Positions 1 through 8,150 of a DNA stretch of 64,000 bases are shown in pieces; the stretch's first letter is position 1; each line of letters begins with the position of its first letter. The notes under the pieces are model-generated. The model worked only from the letters and a program-made list of their open reading frames with translations. It had not been told where the DNA came from and did not search any database. The position numbers were made by a program, and so were the translations under genes. Origin of the DNA: DASYGT01 sp035999365 (lineage in GTDB: Bacteria > Actinomycetota > Actinomycetes > Mycobacteriales > Jatrophihabitantaceae); assembly GCA_035999365.1 (NCBI GenBank), contig DASYGT010000028.1:1-64000 (forward strand), in the 5' to 3' direction.

Positions 1-314
1 CCCGCAGTGACCGCCACCGTCACCACCGACTCACCACCCAAACCACCCGGACCGCCAGCCTGCCCAGCCCCACCCCCACCAGCAGCACCCGACACATCAA
101 AACGAGCAACACTCCACCCCGCCGGAACCGTGAACAGGTAGCTACCGGCTGCGGAGTACACCGTCGGAGGATCTGCGTGGGCGTCTGACAACGTCAGCGC
201 TGAGAGGAGGACGGCCGCGATACCACTGCCGAAGAGCAGACCAACCGCGAAGGTCACGTGACGACGACGCGATCGCGACGTACCGCTCGACGCTCTGACG
301 GGATGCAGCACCAT
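1..314 (-). CDS. Secreted glycine-rich domain protein (5' part only)
   Basis: The reading frame begins at an ATG at 314 and stays open to the left edge, so only the first 104 residues are visible. An Arg-rich N-terminus (about residues 7-19) is followed by a hydrophobic stretch and a probable signal peptidase site around DAHADPP (residues 44-50). After the signal comes a segment reading like GSYLFTVPAGW, then a run of Gly/Ala-rich sequence. This is typical of actinobacterial secreted glycine-rich domain proteins of unknown role, probably surface or extracellular. A longer overlapping frame on the same strand (142-393) was rejected because it lacks this signal-peptide logic. Function is not known. 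The secreted character is fairly sure. Confidence 0.7.
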   Translation of the reverse strand, partial: MVLHPVRASSGTSRSRRRHVTFAVGLLFGSGIAAVLLSALTLSDAHADPPTVYSAAGSYLFTVPAGWSVARFDVSGAAGGGGAGQAGGPGGLGGESVVTVAVTA

Positions 315-540
315 GACCCACAACTTTCAATCGAGGTCGCGTGACGTGCATGCCGCCATCCGTGGGCCAGCACTCACTCAAACGATCAGACAATCTTCGG
401 CGTACGACGCTGACGCCGCCGCCACTCGCGGCACTGGTCAGTACAACACGAAGATCGCTTAACAGCTAGCTTACGGCGGCCGCAAGGCGCGATTGTGCAG
501 CATCCCCGGGCGACCGAGTGTGACGGCCCGCCGTCGTCAC

Positions 541-569
541 GAACTTCAGATCATCGGTATCTGAAGTTC
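541..569 (-). terminator. Hairpin overlapping the stop codon of the 546-1556 gene
   Basis: Arms 541-551 and 559-569 are perfect 11-base inverted repeats with a 7-base loop. The stop codon (546-548) lies inside one arm, so the last codons of the gene form part of the stem. No T-tract follows on the minus strand, so it is either an intrinsic-like actinobacterial terminator or an mRNA 3'-end stabiliser. Confidence 0.5.
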
Positions 570-1556
570 CTCGGCCTGCGGTGCTTCGGCGCCAACCGGG
601 ACGCGGAATCGAGACGTCGCCACGTGATGGCGCCGCGTGCCATCGATCGTCCGGCTGGCTGTCACTACGCCGTAGACGAACAGCAAGCACGTCGCGGCGA
701 TGAGGAGCGCCCCGATGAACCAGCCTTCGGCTGTGCCGGCGTGCGCGTAGTGCAAGAGCTCGACGAGCGTTCCGAACTCCAGGAACGTGGCAAGCAGTGT
801 CGTACCACTCGCCAACAGGAAGCCCAACGCCGTCGGTTTGCCGAACATGAACAATGGCGCGACGAGCACGAGGGCGCCGGCAAACAGACTGAGGCCGACG
901 AACTTGGCTGTATCGAGCCCCGCCAGTTCGGAGGAGATGAATCCGGAAGCGCCGAGAACCGTGGCGAGCACCGCTCCGAGACCGGAGATGTTCTGCGCCC
1001 AACTGTCCTGGAACGACCATTTCGGCGCACCCCCGATCTGCGTCCTGCCCAATGCTGCGCCCGACGTACGGATCGCGATGACGATCGCCGCAAGCGCCGC
1101 GAGCACCGCGGCAACCAGGATCGGCAGCCACACGTCTGTCGCGCTCGGCGTTCGTGTGATCGCCAGTGGTACGACCACCGTCGCGCCACCGCTGACAGTC
1201 GCCTCAATCTGACCGGCCACCTGCCTGAAGCCGTATCCGCTGAGTTCGAGGGTGACGGTCTTGCTGCTGTACGGCGCGACATCTGCGGTGAGCGGACTGA
1301 CGATCGCCGCGGATCCGTCGTCGAGCGTCGCCGCGAACGTCACAGCCGCCGCACTCGCCTGATTGTTGGATACGACCAAATGGATCGTCGCGCTGCGCGA
1401 CATCGCACCGGTCACATGGGCGCTCACCTTGTCAGGCGCGACCCCGACCGTCGCCGTGTCGGCGCCCGCTCCGCTCGGCGCCAGGCACATCACGGCGAGC
1501 ACGGTCGCGGCCGCCCCCCACCAGAGACCACGCAAGACTGAAGATCGGCTCTTCAC
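546..1556 (-). CDS. Signal-peptide protein with N-terminal beta domain and about five membrane segments
   Basis: The start is taken as GTG at 1556 because AGGGAGG lies about 8 bases upstream; an upstream in-frame start at 1598 has no such site. The product is 336 aa. Residues 1-32 look like a signal peptide ending in AGA-D. About 110 residues of beta-rich sequence follow, probably an extracytoplasmic NEW3/Ig-like fold. Then come roughly five hydrophobic helices, the first reading DVWLPILVAAVLAALAAIV. No catalytic motif is visible. It stands alone on the minus strand and diverges from the acyltransferase gene. I do not recognise a named family; an envelope or cell-surface role is inferred from topology only. 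Confidence 0.65.
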   Translation of the reverse strand: MKSRSSVLRGLWWGAAATVLAVMCLAPSGAGADTATVGVAPDKVSAHVTGAMSRSATIHLVVSNNQASAAAVTFAATLDDGSAAIVSPLTADVAPYSSKTVTLELSGYGFRQVAGQIEATVSGGATVVVPLAITRTPSATDVWLPILVAAVLAALAAIVIAIRTSGAALGRTQIGGAPKWSFQDSWAQNISGLGAVLATVLGASGFISSELAGLDTAKFVGLSLFAGALVLVAPLFMFGKPTALGFLLASGTTLLATFLEFGTLVELLHYAHAGTAEGWFIGALLIAATCLLFVYGVVTASRTIDGTRRHHVATSRFRVPVGAEAPQAEELQIPMI

Positions 1557-1729
1557 TACATACCCTCCCTGCCCTGCGACGGCAGAAGCCGGCTGCATTC
1601 GCGCCGACTGTGCACCGCATTGCCGGGGGTCGCAATGGCGCGGGCACGGGAAACAGGATCGGGCACCTGCTGCCCCCGGACCGGGTCAGCGGCTGGACAG
1701 ATTCCGCCGTGCAGGACACGGTGGACGGC

Positions 1730-3172
1730 ATGCGGCAGCTGACCAGCCTTGATGCCCAATTTCTCGCGATGGAGTCTGCCTCCCAGTACGGGCACGTCGG
1801 GGGGCTTGCCATCCTCGATCCGTCAACCCGCCCGGGCGGTCTCGATCTGGCCAGCCTGCATGACTTCATCGGCGAGCGGTTGCCTCTCGTCCCGCCCCTG
1901 CGGTGGCGGCTGGCCGAGGTTCCGTTGAACCTCGACTACTCCTATTGGGTGGACGACCCGGATTTCGATCTCGAGTTTCACGTCCGGGAGATCGCGCTGC
2001 CTGCTCCGGGCAACGAAGCTCAGCTCGCCGAGCAGGTCGCGCGCATCGTCGCGCGGCCGCTGGATCGGCGACGTCCGCTGTGGGAGCTGTACCTGATCCA
2101 AGGTCTCGAGGACGGTCACGCTGCGGTGCTGACGAAGATCCACCACGCAGTCGTAGACGGGTTGTCGGGCGCCGAGATCATGGCCGCGCTGCTCGACCTG
2201 ACCCCCGAGGGTCGCGAGCTGCCTGAGCCGTCCGAACGCTTCGAGCGCATGCCCAGTAGCGGCGAGATGCTCCTTCGCGGTGTCGTCGGTGCGCTGAAAT
2301 TCCCCGTGCGCTTTGCCCGTTCGGCGCCGGCCGCGCTGCCCAATCTGGCCGAGGTGCGCTCGTTGGCGGTCGTGCCCGGCGTCGGAACCGTCGGCCAGAT
2401 CGTGAACCGTACCCGTGAGGTGGCACTGCGGCGGCCACGGCACAAGAGCCTGCCCGGACTGCCCACGCCCCGCACACCGTTCTCCGGTCGGGTCTCGGGG
2501 CATCGCAAGGTTGCGTTCGGCCAGCTGAGCCTCGCCGACATCAAAGCGGTCAAAGACCGGCACGGAACGAGCGTCAACGACGTCATCGTCGCGCTGTGCG
2601 CAGGTGCCGTTCGGCGCTGGCTGATCGAGCACGACGCGCTGCCCGACGGGCCGCTGGTCGCACAGATTCCGATCTCCGTGCGTACCGAAGCGCAGGCCGG
2701 CACGTACGGCAACCGGATCATGCTGCAGACCACGCCGCTGTTCACCCAGATCGCCGACCCGATCGAGCGGTTACGCCTGACCCATGAGGCCCTGGGTGAC
2801 ATGAAGGAACGTCACAGCGCGCTACCGGCGGAGTTGCTGCAGGACGCGAACCATTTCATTCCTCCAGCGGTGTTCGCCCTCGCGGCACGCTCGACCTTTG
2901 CACTCGCTACGTCGGCTGCCGGCCGACCGCCCTGGAACCTCGTGATCTCGAACGTCCCCGGACCGCAACTGCCGCTCTATCTCGCGGGTGCGAAGCTCGT
3001 GGCGAACTACCCGATCTCCGTGATCACCGACGGCATGGGCCTCAACATCACCGTCATGAGCTACTGCGGGCATCTCGACTTCGGCCTGATCGCCGACCGT
3101 GACCAGATGCCCGACCTCCACCTACTCATCCCCTGGCTGCGGGAAGAGCTTGCGGTTCTGCTGAAGGAGTGA
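1730..3172 (+). CDS. Wax ester synthase / diacylglycerol acyltransferase (WS/DGAT)
   Basis: Predicted 480 aa, the usual length of the family. It transfers fatty acyl groups from acyl-CoA to long-chain alcohols or diacylglycerol to make storage lipids at the membrane. The condensing motif HHAVVDG is at residues 138-144, and the start MRQLTSLDAQFLAME matches the conserved family N-terminus. That match is why ATG 1730 was chosen over an upstream start at 1610. The late segment PWNLVISNVPGPQ, also typical, is present. The gene is monocistronic or precedes the FAD oxidoreductase operon, from which it is separated by a hairpin and a promoter. Whether it favours wax esters or triacylglycerol cannot be read from sequence. 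Confidence 0.93.
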   Translation: MRQLTSLDAQFLAMESASQYGHVGGLAILDPSTRPGGLDLASLHDFIGERLPLVPPLRWRLAEVPLNLDYSYWVDDPDFDLEFHVREIALPAPGNEAQLAEQVARIVARPLDRRRPLWELYLIQGLEDGHAAVLTKIHHAVVDGLSGAEIMAALLDLTPEGRELPEPSERFERMPSSGEMLLRGVVGALKFPVRFARSAPAALPNLAEVRSLAVVPGVGTVGQIVNRTREVALRRPRHKSLPGLPTPRTPFSGRVSGHRKVAFGQLSLADIKAVKDRHGTSVNDVIVALCAGAVRRWLIEHDALPDGPLVAQIPISVRTEAQAGTYGNRIMLQTTPLFTQIADPIERLRLTHEALGDMKERHSALPAELLQDANHFIPPAVFALAARSTFALATSAAGRPPWNLVISNVPGPQLPLYLAGAKLVANYPISVITDGMGLNITVMSYCGHLDFGLIADRDQMPDLHLLIPWLREELAVLLKE

Positions 3173-3178
3173 TCGCCG

Positions 3179-3206
3179 GGGTCCGCACCATTTGACAGCC
3201 GGACCC
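3179..3206 (+). terminator. Short hairpin after the WS/DGAT gene
   Basis: Seven-base arms (3179-3185 and 3200-3206) flank a 14-base loop seven bases after the acyltransferase stop. The loop contains the -35 box of the next promoter, so termination and initiation signals overlap. There is no T-tract; moderate support only. Confidence 0.35.
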
Positions 3207-3220
3207 GCCATTCATACATT
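3192..3220 (+). promoter_or_regulatory. Sigma-70-type promoter of the FAD oxidoreductase operon
   Basis: A perfect -35 TTGACA (3192-3197), a 17-base spacer and a -10 TACATT (3215-3220) give a start near 3227. That leaves a leader of about 30 bases carrying the Shine-Dalgarno GGGCGGGACGG before ATG 3258. It is the best housekeeping promoter seen in the window. Confidence 0.7.
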
Positions 3221-3241
3221 CGTGCAACATCTGTATGAATG
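3209..3241. promoter_or_regulatory. Operator-like palindrome over the -10 box and start site
   Basis: Perfect 10-base inverted arms CATTCATACA (3209-3218) and TGTATGAATG (3232-3241) are separated by 13 bases. The left arm covers the -10 hexamer and the right arm covers the expected transcript leader. That is the geometry of a repressor operator. The TetR-family gene at 5873, last in the operon, is the obvious candidate ligand (inference). Confidence 0.65.
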
Positions 3242-3257
3242 ACAAGGGCGGGACGGT

Positions 3258-4742
3258 ATGAGTCTGGGAACGACGGCAGTGGTCCTCGGTGGAAGCGTGG
3301 CGGGCCTCTGCGCGGCCGGAGCGCTGGCGCCGCACTTCGATGAGGTGCTGGTGCTGGAGCGCGACGAACTGCCGGCCGGGGCCGAACACCGCCGAGGGGT
3401 GCCCCAGAGCAAGCATCCGCACTTCCTGCTCAATTCGGGGCGCCGCGCGATCAATGCTCTGTTCCCAGGATTCGAGGATGACCTGATCGCGGCCGGCGGG
3501 CTGCACCTGACGGCGTCGATGGACGCGGCCTACTGCGACGAGGCCGGGTGGGCGCCGCGCAAGCAGGGCGTCATGACCATGGTCTACAGCTCACGGATCC
3601 TGATCGAACGGGTACTTCGCGACAAGGTGCGGCAACTGCCCAACGTCACCATCCGCGAAGGTGTCTCGGTGCGGGGCCTCGTCACCACCGACGGGCCGCG
3701 CGTCGCCGGTGTCACTGTCGCCGACTCGGCGGGTGACTCGACGCTCGACGCCGACATCGTGGTTGACGCGATGGGCCGCGGCTCGTCGGTCTCCGACTGG
3801 CTCGCAGCCGCCGGCTGGCCGGCGCCTGCCGTGCAGACGCTCGACGCAAAGGTCACCTACACCTCGCGCTGGTACGCCCTGCCCGAACCAGAGGACCGTC
3901 CCGAGACCTGGTGGTGGCAACACCTCGTGATCATGCCGACGCAGCACAAGGGCGATCACCCGCCCGAGCACGACTTTCTGGTCAACTTTTTCCCGATGGA
4001 GGGCAATCGCGCCATCGCGTGCATGGGGTCGTGGGGTATCGACATGCCGCGCACCACCGAGGACTTCATCGCCTCGGCCGAGCGTGTCCGCGCGCCGCTG
4101 TTTGCCGCAGCGATGGCCGAGTGCACCCCGATCTCGGACGTCCACCTCACCCGCTCGACCGGCAACAAGTGGCGCCGCTACGACGAGCTGCCCGTGGCAC
4201 CGCAGGGCATCGTCTTCATCGGTGACGCGATCTGTGCGTTCAACCCCTTCTACGGCCAGGGCATGAGTTCGGCTGCACTCTCTGCACGCCTGCTGCGCGA
4301 GCACTTGCAGTCGGTCACACACTTGGATCAGCAGTTCTTCACGCAGTTCCTCACCGCACAGCGCACGGAACTCCTGGTGGCTTGGCGGCTGGCGATGGCG
4401 CGTGACCAGGGCTACGAATGCGCCACCGGCACACAGACCGTCGCACCATGGCGGCGCCGGATCGTCTCCGCGATGACATGGCCGGCCTTCAATCTGATCA
4501 CTGGTGCGGCACGCGAAGACACCGTGATCGACGAACACTTCACCAAGGTCTTCAATCTCGACGAGTCGTTGGCCGACATGATGAAGAGCCCACGCGTCCT
4601 CTTCGGGCTGCTTCGCTACAAGATCAACTCGATGTTGGGACGTCTGAAACTGCCGTACGGGTTCGACTCGCAACTGGAACCTCCGGACACCGACTGGACC
4701 CCTCGCGCGGTCATGCGTGCCGCCGAATTCGACGTCGCATGA
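3258..4742 (+). CDS. FAD-dependent oxidoreductase (monooxygenase / geranylgeranyl-reductase-like)
   Basis: 494 aa flavoprotein. The N-terminal dinucleotide-binding motif reads VVLGGSVAGLCAAGAL (about residues 7-22), followed by an acidic end-of-strand residue (LERDE). The second FAD motif, IVFIGDAICAFNPFYGQG, is near residues 317-335. This is the fold of the p-hydroxybenzoate-hydroxylase/geranylgeranyl-reductase group. ATG 3258 has a good Shine-Dalgarno and lies 30 bases after a strong promoter. It heads an operon with a membrane protein (ATGA overlap) and a TetR regulator. Substrate unknown: hydrophobic or aromatic compound oxidation is likely, and polyprenyl or carotenoid substrates are possible given the membrane partner. 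Confidence 0.85.
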   Translation: MSLGTTAVVLGGSVAGLCAAGALAPHFDEVLVLERDELPAGAEHRRGVPQSKHPHFLLNSGRRAINALFPGFEDDLIAAGGLHLTASMDAAYCDEAGWAPRKQGVMTMVYSSRILIERVLRDKVRQLPNVTIREGVSVRGLVTTDGPRVAGVTVADSAGDSTLDADIVVDAMGRGSSVSDWLAAAGWPAPAVQTLDAKVTYTSRWYALPEPEDRPETWWWQHLVIMPTQHKGDHPPEHDFLVNFFPMEGNRAIACMGSWGIDMPRTTEDFIASAERVRAPLFAAAMAECTPISDVHLTRSTGNKWRRYDELPVAPQGIVFIGDAICAFNPFYGQGMSSAALSARLLREHLQSVTHLDQQFFTQFLTAQRTELLVAWRLAMARDQGYECATGTQTVAPWRRRIVSAMTWPAFNLITGAAREDTVIDEHFTKVFNLDESLADMMKSPRVLFGLLRYKINSMLGRLKLPYGFDSQLEPPDTDWTPRAVMRAAEFDVA

Positions 4743-5866
4743 GCGCGACCTGCGACTCGGCTGCCGAGAAGCTCACGCACAACCTGGGGTTCGACTGTCA
4801 CCACGTCAGCCCGGTCGTGTCGGTACACAACCCGTTCGATCTGGCCAACTGGACGATGCCGATCCTCGAGCTGATCATCATCGCCGGCGCCGTCTTCGGT
4901 TTCATCCATGCACTGCGCCGGTTCCGCGCCGGCGATCCGATCAATCTGTCGCTCTGGTGCGCGTCACTGGTCTATCTCTTGGTGACCGAGCCGCCGCTCT
5001 ACTTCCCCGAATGGTTCGGTCTGGACAAGCAGTTCGGCTTCATCTTCGCGCACAACATCTTCACGGTGCAGTTCATGTGGGACCGGCTTCCGCTCTACAT
5101 CATCGCGATCTACCCGGCGCTCAGCCAACTGGCCTACGAACTAGTGCGGGTGCTCGGCATCTTCCGGCGGGGCGTCGTCGTCGGGTCGATCGCGGTGGCC
5201 TTCGTCTGCCAGGTGTTCTACGAAATCTTCGATCAGCTCGGCCCGCAGCTGAAGTGGTGGGCGTGGAACGACGCCAACGTGAAGGTCAACCATCCCGCAC
5301 TTGCCTCCGTGCCGATGAACAGCATGCTGCTTTTCGCATCGGTCTCGTTCGGGGCGATGACCTACCTGGTCGTCCGACTGGTCGGCTCACCGGCCGGAGA
5401 CGGCGGTCCGCGCCGTGGCTGGCCGCTCGCCTGGCGCACGGTGGTGGCCGGCGTCCTGAGCCCCCCAGCGATGGGCGTGGCCGGAATCCCGGCCGGAATC
5501 TTCGGCGGCAACCACCCGAACATCCACGCACAGGCGTGGATCATCGGCGTCGAACTGGGCCTGGTGTGGTTGGCCGGCGCCTGGGTGCTGATCACTCAGT
5601 TCCGGAGCCGCCTCCAGAGCTCGAGCGCCGCTGAGGTCGAGCCGATGACGCCGTTCGCGCGTACCTATCCCGCGGCCTATCTGGCCGTGATGACGGTGCT
5701 CTGGTTGGGGGCGCTGCCCGCCTTCCGCGCTGCCAAACATGGCGTCACCGCGGACGGCACCCCGGTGGGCAGCGGGCTGTACGTCATGGCATGTTTCGTC
5801 GGTGCGGGCGCGGTCTTGACGCTGCTCTACACCGACCGACATCGAGTTCCGGTCCTGGCGAGCTGA
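4739..5866 (+). CDS. Multi-pass membrane protein of unknown function
   Basis: 375 aa, starting at the ATG whose last two bases open the stop codon of the FAD oxidoreductase gene (ATGA overlap), so translation is probably coupled. There are about eight hydrophobic helices, beginning with MPILELIIIAGAVFGFIHAL after a 40-residue cytoplasmic or peripheral head containing HNLGFDCHH. His and acidic residues near membrane edges could bind a cofactor, but no named motif is present. Its tight coupling with a flavin enzyme and a TetR regulator suggests it acts with the flavoprotein at the membrane. I do not recognise the family. Confidence 0.75.
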   Translation: MSATCDSAAEKLTHNLGFDCHHVSPVVSVHNPFDLANWTMPILELIIIAGAVFGFIHALRRFRAGDPINLSLWCASLVYLLVTEPPLYFPEWFGLDKQFGFIFAHNIFTVQFMWDRLPLYIIAIYPALSQLAYELVRVLGIFRRGVVVGSIAVAFVCQVFYEIFDQLGPQLKWWAWNDANVKVNHPALASVPMNSMLLFASVSFGAMTYLVVRLVGSPAGDGGPRRGWPLAWRTVVAGVLSPPAMGVAGIPAGIFGGNHPNIHAQAWIIGVELGLVWLAGAWVLITQFRSRLQSSSAAEVEPMTPFARTYPAAYLAVMTVLWLGALPAFRAAKHGVTADGTPVGSGLYVMACFVGAGAVLTLLYTDRHRVPVLAS

Positions 5867-5872
5867 AGGCCC

Positions 5873-6490
5873 ATGGGACATCACGGTTGGAACGGCAACC
5901 CGCCGCGCACCGAGGACGAGGCGCGTCGGCGAATTGTGAGTGCAGCTGCCGCCTGCGTCGAGAAGTTCGGGCCCGCCAAGACGACGCTCTCCGATGTTGC
6001 GAGCGAGCTCGGCGTCACCCGCCAGACGGTGTACCGGTACTACGCCAATCTCGGTGAACTGCTTTCTGCTGTGGCCCAAGCCGGACTCGCCGACTTCGTG
6101 CAACGGATGGAACAGCACCTGGCGCGCTTCACGACGGCCGCAGACGTCGCGATCGAGTCCATCGTGTACGCCGTTCGGGCTATCCCACACGAACGACACA
6201 TCGGTGCGCTGTTCCAAGCAGGCGAGGCCGAGGTATTCAGCCGCGGCGTCACCTCGTCCATGGCGCTGTCGGTCGGCGCGGGGATTCTGCGCCGCGCTCG
6301 CGTCGATTGGTCGCAGATCGACGTGACCGATGACGATCTCGAAGGGCTCGCTGAGGTGCTGATGAGGTTGTTCGTGTCGTTCCTTCAGTACCCGACGGAC
6401 CCGCCGCGAACCGACGACGAACTGCGCGCCCTCGTACGGCGGTGGCTCGGACCGGCCTTGCATGCGCGGACGTTGTCGCCCGGCCGCTAG
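5873..6490 (+). CDS. TetR family transcriptional regulator
   Basis: 205 aa. The N-terminal helix-turn-helix spans about residues 17-62 (EKFGPAKTTLSDVASELGV, then TRQTVYRYYANLGELL), a standard TetR DNA-binding domain. The C-terminal ligand domain is unlike anything I can name. It begins six bases after the membrane-protein stop, as third gene of the operon. It is the likely repressor of its own operon through the palindrome at 3209-3241 (inference). The ligand could be the substrate of the FAD enzyme. Confidence 0.88.
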   Translation: MGHHGWNGNPPRTEDEARRRIVSAAAACVEKFGPAKTTLSDVASELGVTRQTVYRYYANLGELLSAVAQAGLADFVQRMEQHLARFTTAADVAIESIVYAVRAIPHERHIGALFQAGEAEVFSRGVTSSMALSVGAGILRRARVDWSQIDVTDDDLEGLAEVLMRLFVSFLQYPTDPPRTDDELRALVRRWLGPALHARTLSPGR

Positions 6491-6532
6491 CGCGGCTTCA
6501 CTGCGGTCAACCCTTCGACGGGGCGGTGCTGG

Positions 6533-6548
6533 CCGCACGTTCGTGCGG
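6533..6548. promoter_or_regulatory. hip operator copy 1
   Basis: Sequence CCGCACGTTCGTGCGG: 7-base perfect arms around TT. First of three identical copies upstream of hipB. The identity with copy 2 extends to 18 bases (6531-6548). Confidence 0.7.
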
Positions 6549-6592
6549 TCAGTGTCCGTTTCGAGGCGACGACTCCCGAAATTCCGAGGTGG

Positions 6593-6608
6593 CCGCACGT
6601 TCGTGCGG
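6593..6608. promoter_or_regulatory. hip operator copy 2
   Basis: Second identical CCGCACGTTCGTGCGG, exactly 60 bases after copy 1. It lies just upstream of the presumed -35 region of the hipBA promoter; a -10 candidate TACTAT is at 6640-6645. Confidence 0.7.
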
Positions 6609-6654
6609 AAATCGTTCGTCTGAGAGGCGTTTCACCCGGTACTATTACCGTAAA

Positions 6655-6670
6655 CCGCACGTTCGTGCGG
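6655..6670. promoter_or_regulatory. hip operator copy 3
   Basis: Third identical palindrome, 62 bases after copy 2, between the -10 candidate (6640-6645) and the hipB Shine-Dalgarno GGAG (6676-6679). It should cover the transcription start, so binding here would block initiation. Confidence 0.7.
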
Positions 6671-6686
6671 GGACTGGAGCCCGGCC

Positions 6687-6911
6687 ATGATCGACCATCG
6701 TTCTGGTCTCGCTACCACGTTGCGCGCGCGCCGCGAGCAGCTGAACTTGCGGCAGGAAGAGCTGGCCGACGTGGCGGGCGTGTCCGAGCGCTTCGTCTTC
6801 GCCGTGGAGAACGGCAAGCAAACCGTGCAGCTGGACAAGTTGGTCGCTGTGCTGAACGCGCTCGGCCTGCACCTGGAGATTCACCGCGGCGCCGATCGAG
6901 AGATCCGGTGA
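6687..6911 (+). CDS. hipB: HipB-like XRE antitoxin / autorepressor
   Basis: 74 aa, essentially one Cro/C1 helix-turn-helix. The recognisable core is LRARREQLNLRQEELADVAG, followed by VSERFVFAVENGKQTVQLD. HipB proteins bind palindromic operators as dimers and neutralise the HipA kinase. The ATG at 6687 has GGAG seven bases upstream. Its stop overlaps the hipA GTG start, so antitoxin and toxin are translationally coupled. The three palindromes just upstream are the presumed binding sites. Confidence 0.88.
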   Translation: MIDHRSGLATTLRARREQLNLRQEELADVAGVSERFVFAVENGKQTVQLDKLVAVLNALGLHLEIHRGADREIR

Positions 6912-8134
6912 GCTCGCCGTCCGTCGATCGCCTTGAGCAACTGCGGACGATTGAGCAGGCCGACGTCTACAAATCCGGGCGCCGCGCAGCAACGCTGACA
7001 CGTACCCCACGCGGCGTGGAGTTCAGATACCTGGCCGAGTGGCTCGAAGCAGCGCACCCGCAAATCGCGACCACGTTGCCGTTAGCGAGTGAGCCAATAC
7101 TGCGACCGGCCGGCGCCGTGCCGTCATACTTCGCCGGGCTGCTGCCCGAGGGGCGACGACTCGGCGCGCTCAGGCGCGCGGTCAAGACATCGGCCGACGA
7201 TGAGTTGTCTTTGCTGCTCGCTGTCGGCGCGGATGCGATCGGGGATGTGCAGGTCGTCGCTGCCGGCGTCACGCCGGCGGAGGTCCCGCCGCGAATCGTG
7301 ATCGAGAACATCGCCGCGTCGAGCTTCGCGGAGCTGATCGCTGAGCTCGGAATCCGAGCGCAACGGATAGCTCTACCGGGCGTGCAAGACAAGACGAGCG
7401 CGGCGATGATCAATCTGCCGATCGCACGTGCGGGGGAGCGGCACATCCTCAAACTGAACCCAGTCGACGAATATCCGCACCTCGTCGAGAACGAGGCATT
7501 CTTCCTCGAAGCGGCGCGGCTGTCCGGGCTCACGGTGCCACCGAACGACGTCGTAACCGACCGCGATGGCGCGGTCGGCCTGCTGGTGCGCCGCTTCGAC
7601 CGCATCACCGTCGACGGAGAAATGCGCTGTCTTGCGGTCGAGGATGGCGGTCAGGTCGCTGACCGCCCGCCTGCAGACAAGTACCTGCTCGGCACAGACG
7701 AGACCTTTGCGGCGCTGGCGGCCGTGTGCGATGCCCCTGCACTCGCCAGCCGCGAGCTCATTCGGCAGCTGGCATTCGCCTACCTCACCGGGAACGGCGA
7801 CGCGCATGCCAAGAACTTTTCAGTCGTCCAGGATCTGGCAGGCGAGTGGATGACTTCGCCGGCCTACGACATGCCCTGTTCGCACGTCTACGGCGACGCG
7901 ACGATGGCCCTGTCGATCGGCGGCCGGCCGGGCGCCGACTTCGGAGCTGACGACTTCGCGCGCCTCGGCGGAAAGCTCGGTCTACCGGAACGCGCCACCC
8001 GTCGGGTACTCGTCGAGCTTGCCGAGCGAACCGATCGCTGGCTACCCACGCTTGATCAACTACCGTTCGACCGTGGCAGGCTCAACAAGTTGCGGCGCGT
8101 AGTCGGCCACCGACGGGGCCGGCTGACTCACTAG
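6908..8134 (+). CDS. hipA: HipA-like serine/threonine kinase toxin
   Basis: 408 aa from the GTG overlapping the hipB stop (GTGA). Visible features are the loop GVQDKTSAAM (158-167), the ATP-lysine K182 in HILKLNP, the catalytic loop NGDAHAKNF (296-304, D298 and N303), and the metal-binding D321 in SPAYDMP. In E. coli HipA the kinase phosphorylates glutamyl-tRNA synthetase and induces dormancy; the target here is unknown. The position matching the autophosphorylated Ser150 of E. coli HipA (R-x-S-x-x-G) is Ala155 (RIALPG), so that inactivation route may be absent. An in-frame upstream extension to 6665 was rejected because it would span hipB. Convergent with the HxlR gene, 16 bases away. Confidence 0.9.
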   Translation: MSSPSVDRLEQLRTIEQADVYKSGRRAATLTRTPRGVEFRYLAEWLEAAHPQIATTLPLASEPILRPAGAVPSYFAGLLPEGRRLGALRRAVKTSADDELSLLLAVGADAIGDVQVVAAGVTPAEVPPRIVIENIAASSFAELIAELGIRAQRIALPGVQDKTSAAMINLPIARAGERHILKLNPVDEYPHLVENEAFFLEAARLSGLTVPPNDVVTDRDGAVGLLVRRFDRITVDGEMRCLAVEDGGQVADRPPADKYLLGTDETFAALAAVCDAPALASRELIRQLAFAYLTGNGDAHAKNFSVVQDLAGEWMTSPAYDMPCSHVYGDATMALSIGGRPGADFGADDFARLGGKLGLPERATRRVLVELAERTDRWLPTLDQLPFDRGRLNKLRRVVGHRRGRLTH

Positions 8135-8150
8135 CGAACGACGGACGGCG

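Noticed and set aside
495..1541. Long plus-strand frame of 348 codons
   Set aside because: Opposes the membrane-protein gene whose signal peptide and helices are clear; its translation is Arg-rich and without domains.
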